A DNA stretch of 38,364 bases from Planctomycetota bacterium (lineage in GTDB: Bacteria > Planctomycetota > Phycisphaerae > Phycisphaerales > SM1A02), in assembly GCA_022571635.1 (NCBI GenBank), contig JACZXL010000002.1, positions 1-38,364 of the forward strand, in the 5' to 3' direction. Below are positions 33,814 through 38,364 of this stretch, in pieces (the first letter of the stretch is position 1; each line of letters begins with the position of its first letter). The notes beneath the pieces are model-generated. The model made no database searches. It saw nothing but the letters and a program-made list of their open reading frames with translations, and was not told the origin of the DNA. The translations under genes and the position numbers were made by a program.

Positions 33814-36020
33814 GGCGACTCCGCGCACAGGAGCGACTTTCCTTCTATATAGGACGGTTTGGGGACGCCGAACAGATCGAGCACCGTGGGGGCGAGATCG
33901 ACGATGTTCGCGCCGCCGTTCGCCCCATTGAGTTTGTCGCTGCAAAACAGGACACCGGGGACCAGCGACGGATGGATGCAGTGATCGCCGCTCCACGCCT
34001 TACGGTTGTCGCTGAAGATCGCCTTTCCGCACTTGCCGATGACGGCATCCCAAGAGACCCGGTATCCGACGTTGTATCCGACGATGATTTCCGGGGCGGT
34101 CTCGACGTAGGGACCGGTGTAGACGGTCTCGCGGGGCATGGCCTCGTGAATGGCCACCTCGCCGAGCTCTGGATCGCGCAGGCCGGTGAGCTTGTCGCTG
34201 ATCTCACGGGCCAGCGGCCCCGCCTCCTCGGCCGGCACGATGCCCTGCGCCTTGTGGCCGACGCGGTTGAGGAAGATGCCGGCGAGTCCCACGGCGAACG
34301 CGCGGGTGCGGCTCCAGTCGATATCGCGCAGATACGCGCCGCTCGGGCGGTCGGCGCCCTCCTTCAGCGCCAGATAGCCATTCTCCGCCAGCCACGCGTT
34401 CAGATCCACGCCGCGCCGAAACGACTTGAAGCCGTGGTCCGACATCACAAACAGCACGGTGTCGCTGTCCAGCGACTCGACCGTTCGTCCCACGAGCTTG
34501 TCCATGCGGATGTACATGTCGCGGATGACGTCGCGGTGCGTGTCGCGATCCCCATTGCCCAGCGCCGGATGCTTATCGTCGATGAAGCGCCAGAACATGT
34601 GTTGGATGCGGTCGGGGCCGTCGAAGACGCACACGACGAGGCCTCGGCGAACCCGGCGCAGCGCATCGAAGAACATCCGCGTGCGCTCATCGTGGATGTT
34701 GTACGCCTGCTCCAGGAAGGCGTCCTCGTTCAGGCGATCCTCCGAAAGCGACCACGTATCCTCCGCCAGCCCAAGCGTCGCGTACGTTCCGTCCAGTCGC
34801 GCCAGGTAGGACGCGTAATTGCGAGGGTGCGAGATCGGCATCACCGGCTTCTCGGGGTCGAGCTGGATCGGCGTGCAGTACATCTCAAACGGCGCGTCGA
34901 ATCGCTTGAGGAAGAACCGGCACACGCCGTGGACCTTCACAAGTCCGCCGAGCACCTTGAATTGAACCGGCACCCATTCGCTGTGCTTATTGAGCACCAG
35001 ACGGATGCGCTGACCACTGACGCGGAGCGTGGCGGACCCGTCCCCGTTGGCGGCAACCTTGAAGCGGACGCGCAGGTCAGGGCGATCCGCGTGCAGCGTG
35101 TTCACCGGCCCGCGGAGGAAGCCTTCGACAGTGCCGTTGCGCCGCGTGACCCGAATGACATCGCCGCCCACCTCTCCTTCGCCCGCCACGCTTGCCTCGG
35201 ACTCATCGTCGTGCCCGTTTTTGGTTGCGCCGTTCTCGGTGAAGTAGGAGAACATGCCGTGCGTACCCCGCAGGTCGGGCACGCACATGGCCGAGAGCTG
35301 CACGCCGCGGAACTTATCGGGCGGGAAGGTGATCGGCACGCGCAGCACCGCGCTGAAGACGCCCGCCTCGCCCAGAACCGTCCAGAACGGCTTGCTGCGC
35401 CGCAAACCCTCAATCCGGGGCTTCGAAAGCGGGATGACCGCCTTGCCCAAACGCAGCGTACGACGGCTCTCACCGATGCGGACCGAGGACTGGGTCGGCT
35501 GATACGTGCGGTTGCAAGCGATGAAGTCGAAGATGTTGTGCTTGCCGGGATTGGTGCCCGTGGAGAACGACGACCACGCCACCGGCGACAGCGGCGGAGT
35601 GGTCGTGCCCAACCGCGTATAGCTGCCAGTCTCGCGCAGCCGGGAGAGGTTCGGCAGCAGTCCCTCGTCCATGAACTGCTCGGTGAGGCTCGGCTCCAGA
35701 CCGTCCAGACCCAGCACAACGACCCGCTTGGTCTTGGCCCGGCGGTACGCCCGGCCGCCGCGGAGCGCGCGCCACAGCATGCGGATGGGCCATGTGATGA
35801 GAAAGAGGAGGGAGGAGAGAACAGCGGAGAACACCGCGAAGAAAGACCCCAGCAACGCGATGCCGGCCCCGGGCCCGATGTAGGCGTACTGCTCGGACGA
35901 GGAGACCTCGCCCGGCCACAGCAACATCGCCGCCGCCAGCAGCAACCAAGGCGCTCGCGCCGCGTGGCGCCGCGCGCCGGCACGCAAGTCGCTCCCGATG
36001 TTGGCTTTGCCGCTCCCCAT
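33810..36020 (-). CDS. Alkaline phosphatase-superfamily (type I phosphodiesterase/NPP-like) membrane protein
   Basis: The 736-residue protein has an N-terminal signal or first span (about 24-40), the motif AYIGPGAG, a second span (about 56-85) and a basic stretch before the catalytic domain. Key motifs are VVLGLDGLEP (metal Asp106), PPLSPVAWSSFSTG (Ser145 as nucleophile), DGPDRIQHMFWRF, FVMSDHGFKSF and WSGDHCIHPSLVPG. It is a clear paralogue of the following gene, with which it overlaps by four bases, but it is anchored by two spans instead of lipid. It heads the operon of AP-like, AP-like, RHH-like and membrane-protein genes. No good ribosome site was seen at 36020. Confidence 0.92.
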   Translation of the reverse strand: MGSGKANIGSDLRAGARRHAARAPWLLLAAAMLLWPGEVSSSEQYAYIGPGAGIALLGSFFAVFSAVLSSLLFLITWPIRMLWRALRGGRAYRRAKTKRVVVLGLDGLEPSLTEQFMDEGLLPNLSRLRETGSYTRLGTTTPPLSPVAWSSFSTGTNPGKHNIFDFIACNRTYQPTQSSVRIGESRRTLRLGKAVIPLSKPRIEGLRRSKPFWTVLGEAGVFSAVLRVPITFPPDKFRGVQLSAMCVPDLRGTHGMFSYFTENGATKNGHDDESEASVAGEGEVGGDVIRVTRRNGTVEGFLRGPVNTLHADRPDLRVRFKVAANGDGSATLRVSGQRIRLVLNKHSEWVPVQFKVLGGLVKVHGVCRFFLKRFDAPFEMYCTPIQLDPEKPVMPISHPRNYASYLARLDGTYATLGLAEDTWSLSEDRLNEDAFLEQAYNIHDERTRMFFDALRRVRRGLVVCVFDGPDRIQHMFWRFIDDKHPALGNGDRDTHRDVIRDMYIRMDKLVGRTVESLDSDTVLFVMSDHGFKSFRRGVDLNAWLAENGYLALKEGADRPSGAYLRDIDWSRTRAFAVGLAGIFLNRVGHKAQGIVPAEEAGPLAREISDKLTGLRDPELGEVAIHEAMPRETVYTGPYVETAPEIIVGYNVGYRVSWDAVIGKCGKAIFSDNRKAWSGDHCIHPSLVPGVLFCSDKLNGANGGANIVDLAPTVLDLFGVPKPSYIEGKSLLCAESP

Positions 36021-36112
36021 GGGTAAGCGAACATCATAGTCGCCAGCGCTACGGCCGGCAGGTTCGGCTTACCGGACAACTTCCTCGACGATGTCGTTCC
36101 GGTGGCGCTCCG

Positions 36113-36143
36113 GGGGCGCTCCGGGGGCCGGGGGCCGGGGGGT
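36113..36143 (+). repeat. G-quadruplex-forming motif
   Basis: Four G-runs occur as G5-N6-G5-N2-G5-N2-G6, embedded in a short GCGCTCCGGGG duplication starting near 36106. It lies in the 137-base gap between the sulfotransferase stop and the phosphatase-like gene. The G-rich strand is the template for these minus-strand genes. Confidence 0.7.
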
Positions 36144-36157
36144 GTCGATGCCTTTGC

Positions 36158-36736
36158 CTACTTCCGCTGCCTGTACAACGACGGATCAACCACGGCCAGC
36201 ATCGCCTCACGATCAAGGCTCACCCCAAGGAACCCGATAACCACGTCCACCACGGGGGCGGGATCCGCGACGAGCGCGTTGTAGTCGACCATGTGTACTT
36301 GGATGTCAGGCTGTTGCGCCATCCAGCCCTGCACCTTGTCGAGCTGCTGTTGGTACGCCCTGACCAACTGCTCGGTGGTGAGATTGGCCCCGGTCGTTCC
36401 GCGCCGCTCGAGCATCACCGCCTGTGATCGGACGACCTCCGCGAGATTCCGCTGCATGAAGATGATGCGGTACGCTCGGTCCCCAGGCAGGTCGTACAGC
36501 AGCGCGTGAATGACCTTGACGGCATGCCCCGGCGCTTCATCCAGCCAGGACTGATCTCGCTTTGTGCGCTTGACCGCCTCCAGCTCGTAGTAGCCGCGCG
36601 GGTTGTCGTCATCATGCGCACGAATGTGATCCGTCAGCGGCGGAATGCCGCCCGCCTCGAGCATCTGCATCATCAGCGAGGTGCCGGAGCGAGGCAGACC
36701 CGAGACAATCGTAATAGCGGCGGTGTCGTACGGCAT
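36158..36736 (-). CDS. Sulfotransferase-family protein, cytosolic and short
   Basis: The 192-residue protein opens with the PAPS 5'-phosphosulfate loop ITIVSGLPRSGTS (9-20). The 3'-phosphate-binding region follows (RNLAEVVRSQAVML, from about 96, with Ser104). Arg60 to Trp64 (RDQSW) and a KVIHALL segment match sulfotransferase-fold strands. There is no signal peptide. ATG 36736 is chosen because the motif should lie near the N-terminus; a longer frame to 36928 adds a low-complexity Arg/Cys-rich stretch that looks spurious. It would transfer sulfate from PAPS to an unidentified acceptor, possibly a sugar or polymer precursor. It lies 137 bases upstream of the phosphatase-like operon on the same strand. 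Confidence 0.88.
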   Translation of the reverse strand: MPYDTAAITIVSGLPRSGTSLMMQMLEAGGIPPLTDHIRAHDDDNPRGYYELEAVKRTKRDQSWLDEAPGHAVKVIHALLYDLPGDRAYRIIFMQRNLAEVVRSQAVMLERRGTTGANLTTEQLVRAYQQQLDKVQGWMAQQPDIQVHMVDYNALVADPAPVVDVVIGFLGVSLDREAMLAVVDPSLYRQRK

Positions 36737-37066
36737 CGGTGCGGTCCGGCGGCATGGTATGCAACGCCTCAATGGGCCGCCCCGAATCGACCGGCCACAG
36801 CGAATCCCCAGACCAAGTGCGTCGGGCGGCAATTCGTGAACGGTGCAGCGACCCCGGAGGTCCGCGAACCACTCGTGTCCCGGCGCTAAGCTGCAAAAGT
36901 GTCCGGCCCGGCAACGTGGACAAGACAATTCACATTTCGCGCCCGGTGAACAAACCGGGGGTTAACCACAAACCACCACCCACCTCGACGGCCTGTCCAC
37001 GAACAACTCAAGTACTTTCAAACATGTGCCTTGCTGGTAGAGAGAGATTCGCAGCAAGACGGGGTC
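36737..37066. other. Non-coding stretch between the sulfotransferase and the repeat-rich membrane protein gene
   Basis: I see no credible gene here. CCCGGT (36942-36947) and ACCGGG (36954-36959) form a 6-bp hairpin followed by the palindrome GGTTAACC (36960-36967). On the minus strand there is no T-tract after the hairpin, so it is only a weak terminator candidate for the upstream gene. No convincing promoter was identified. Confidence 0.5.
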
Positions 37067-38364
37067 TCAATCTTTCCGCACAAGCCCCGAAAAGCCGAGC
37101 ACCGCAAGCGTGCTGAAGACCCAGCCGAGCGCAATCTGCGCGCGCATGAACCACCACACCCAACCCTCGAGCACGGTCCAGTCCTTCTCGACCTGAAGGT
37201 TGACCACCGGGACGAGCACATCAAGCGAGTACAGCGACGGGTGAAACGTGAGCGGCTGGGTGTCCGGGGCCGCGACGATCTGGCACTGCGCGTGGGCGTA
37301 ACTGAAGACGAGCCAGCCGAGGAGCCATAGAACCACAAGGACCCAGACGGCTCGCCCCGGCCGGTAGCCGTAGCCGATCGTGACGCCGAGGAGTCGCATC
37401 CAGCCCTTGAGCCACCACGGATCGGGGCCGCGTCGAGCGCGCGCCTTCTCCCTGGCCATGAGGATCTCGCTCGCTGCCCTTTCCCCTCCGTGGCTGCGGA
37501 GCACCGTTGCGAGCTGCGTGTAGGGCTGCGGCGCGAAGGGAGTGGCCGGCATTCTCCCGAGCCACTCGAGCCGTGTCTTTACGTCCGCCGGCTCGATTCG
37601 GTCGTAGTGAAACCCGTCAATATCGAGGCAACCGCTCGCAGGCCAGCTCTCTCGCTCGTCCCAAAGCGTAGCGACGCGGGCGCCAGTGAGACGCAGAGAG
37701 CCGTCGAAGATCGAGCCTGTGCACTCGAGGTCGCCGCCGATCGTGGCGCCGAGAAGCCGGACCTCCCCCTTTGCAGAGAAGCCGTCGCGGAGAAACACAG
37801 ACCCCTTGCACTCGAGGCGATCGGCGGAGAGCGCATCACCTTCAGGGTTCTCAAACGTCCCGCCTGTGCACTCGAGGTTGCCGCCGATCGTGGCGCCGAG
37901 AAGCCGGACCTCCCCCTTTGCAGAGAAGCCGTCTCGGAGAAACACGGCCCCCTTGCAATCGAGGCCATCGGCGGAGAGCGCATCACCTTCAGGGTTGTCA
38001 AACGTCCCGCCTGTGCACTCGAGGTTGCCGGCGATCGTGGCATTGAGAAGCCGGACCTCCCCCTTTGCACAGAAGCCGTTGTTGAGAACTACTTCCTTCG
38101 CATAAAGCCCATCTGCCCGAATCCCGTGCGTGTAGCTCCCGGTGAGGAATAACACAGGCAGACGAGCCCGTTCAAACCACATCGGCTCGCCGATGAAGCA
38201 GTGAAGGAGGTGCAGCGGCACCTGGAGCACGGCGTCCTGGAAGTCGAGCATCCCCTCGATCCGAGCGCCGCGGATGCGGACCCCCTTGGCATGAACCACC
38301 GAGCCACCGTGCGCTGAACAGCACAGGGCGTAGATCACGGAAGCGCGCACAACGCGCTCCGCGC
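37067..38364 (-). CDS. Repeat-rich membrane-associated protein (5' end cut by window edge)
   Basis: The frame is open to the right edge (four further codons before the GTG at 38350), so the true start is probably outside. The visible part has beta-strand repeats of 49 residues (GF-AKGEVRLL-ATI-GNLECTGGTF, then NPEGDALSAD, -CKG-VFLRD), like quadrilateral or solenoid repeats. A linker then leads into a membrane region with spans near the C-terminus (AVWVLVVLWLLGWLVF; WWFMRAQIALGWVFSTLAVLGF). The layout matches proteins often labelled 'membrane-associated oxidoreductase', a label without visible redox motifs here. No function can be assigned. Confidence 0.85.
   Translation of the reverse strand, partial: AERVVRASVIYALCCSAHGGSVVHAKGVRIRGARIEGMLDFQDAVLQVPLHLLHCFIGEPMWFERARLPVLFLTGSYTHGIRADGLYAKEVVLNNGFCAKGEVRLLNATIAGNLECTGGTFDNPEGDALSADGLDCKGAVFLRDGFSAKGEVRLLGATIGGNLECTGGTFENPEGDALSADRLECKGSVFLRDGFSAKGEVRLLGATIGGDLECTGSIFDGSLRLTGARVATLWDERESWPASGCLDIDGFHYDRIEPADVKTRLEWLGRMPATPFAPQPYTQLATVLRSHGGERAASEILMAREKARARRGPDPWWLKGWMRLLGVTIGYGYRPGRAVWVLVVLWLLGWLVFSYAHAQCQIVAAPDTQPLTFHPSLYSLDVLVPVVNLQVEKDWTVLEGWVWWFMRAQIALGWVFSTLAVLGFSGLVRKD
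37687..38077 (-). repeat. Three tandem 147-bp repeats inside the membrane protein gene
   Basis: Copy 1 is 38077-37931, copy 2 is 37930-37784 and copy 3 runs from 37783 to about 37687, where it degenerates. The period is exactly 49 codons and long stretches are identical at the DNA level, which suggests recent duplication. Confidence 0.9.

Noticed and set aside
33807-36026. Very long plus-strand open frame (739 codons) opposite the phosphatase-like gene
   Set aside because: It mirrors the codon pattern of the minus-strand gene, has no recognisable domain, and is Arg/Ala/Val-rich. High G+C content makes such antisense frames common.
36737-36928. 64-residue N-terminal extension of the sulfotransferase
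   Set aside because: The extension is Cys/Arg-rich and without structure. The PAPS loop normally lies close to the N-terminus, as it does from the ATG at 36736.

Overview
The window looks like chromosomal DNA of a planctomycete, probably a member of the Phycisphaerae or a close relative. The evidence is high G+C content, paired Tat-signal Gfo/Idh oxidoreductases with a xylose-isomerase-like partner, DUF1080 and GH127 enzymes, a secreted protein ending in two dockerin-like 'VDVKDLL-LLGAWGPC' repeats, a PEP-CTERM-like tail, ASPIC/UnbV (CRTAC1) proteins and sulfatase-like enzymes fused to TPRs. The taxon is inferred from gene content only. No tRNA, rRNA, CRISPR array or complete transposase was found.

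Region 1 (1-9207) is a carbohydrate locus. A minus-strand operon runs SUMF1-domain lipoprotein, Gfo/Idh, TIM-barrel isomerase/epimerase, Gfo/Idh (cut by the left edge). Diverging from it with no intergenic space is a plus-strand operon: ApbE flavin transferase, a DUF1080-GH29 fusion and a GH127 beta-L-arabinofuranosidase-type enzyme. Together they suggest glycoside breakdown in the envelope, perhaps partly by an oxidative 3-keto route.

Region 2 (9208-14241) is a patchwork. It holds a possible 45-residue ORF, a terminator, the severed start of a beta-helix gene, a large secreted protein, an 8-bp tandem repeat, a lipoprotein cytochrome c coupled to a SCO-PCu(A)C copper-chaperone fusion, and a 205-bp inverted-repeat element that looks like an IS630-type MITE.

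Region 3 (14242-36736) is the most unusual part. Two paralogous TPR-CRTAC1 gene pairs diverge from a shared 209-bp region, and the minus pair is followed by a third CRTAC1 protein with its own helical N-terminus. Next come two sulfatase-fold-TPR fusions with Thr where sulfatases carry the formylglycine precursor. After a PEP-CTERM protein comes an operon of two paralogous Ser-type alkaline-phosphatase-superfamily proteins, a 61-residue ribbon-helix-helix-like protein and a three-span membrane protein whose first two spans recall EMC3/DUF106. A small sulfotransferase lies just upstream. I infer an envelope-located system that modifies or assembles a surface polymer or glycoprotein; no substrate can be named from sequence.

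Region 4 (37067-38364) is the C-terminal part of a repeat-rich membrane protein with three 147-bp tandem repeats, cut by the right edge.
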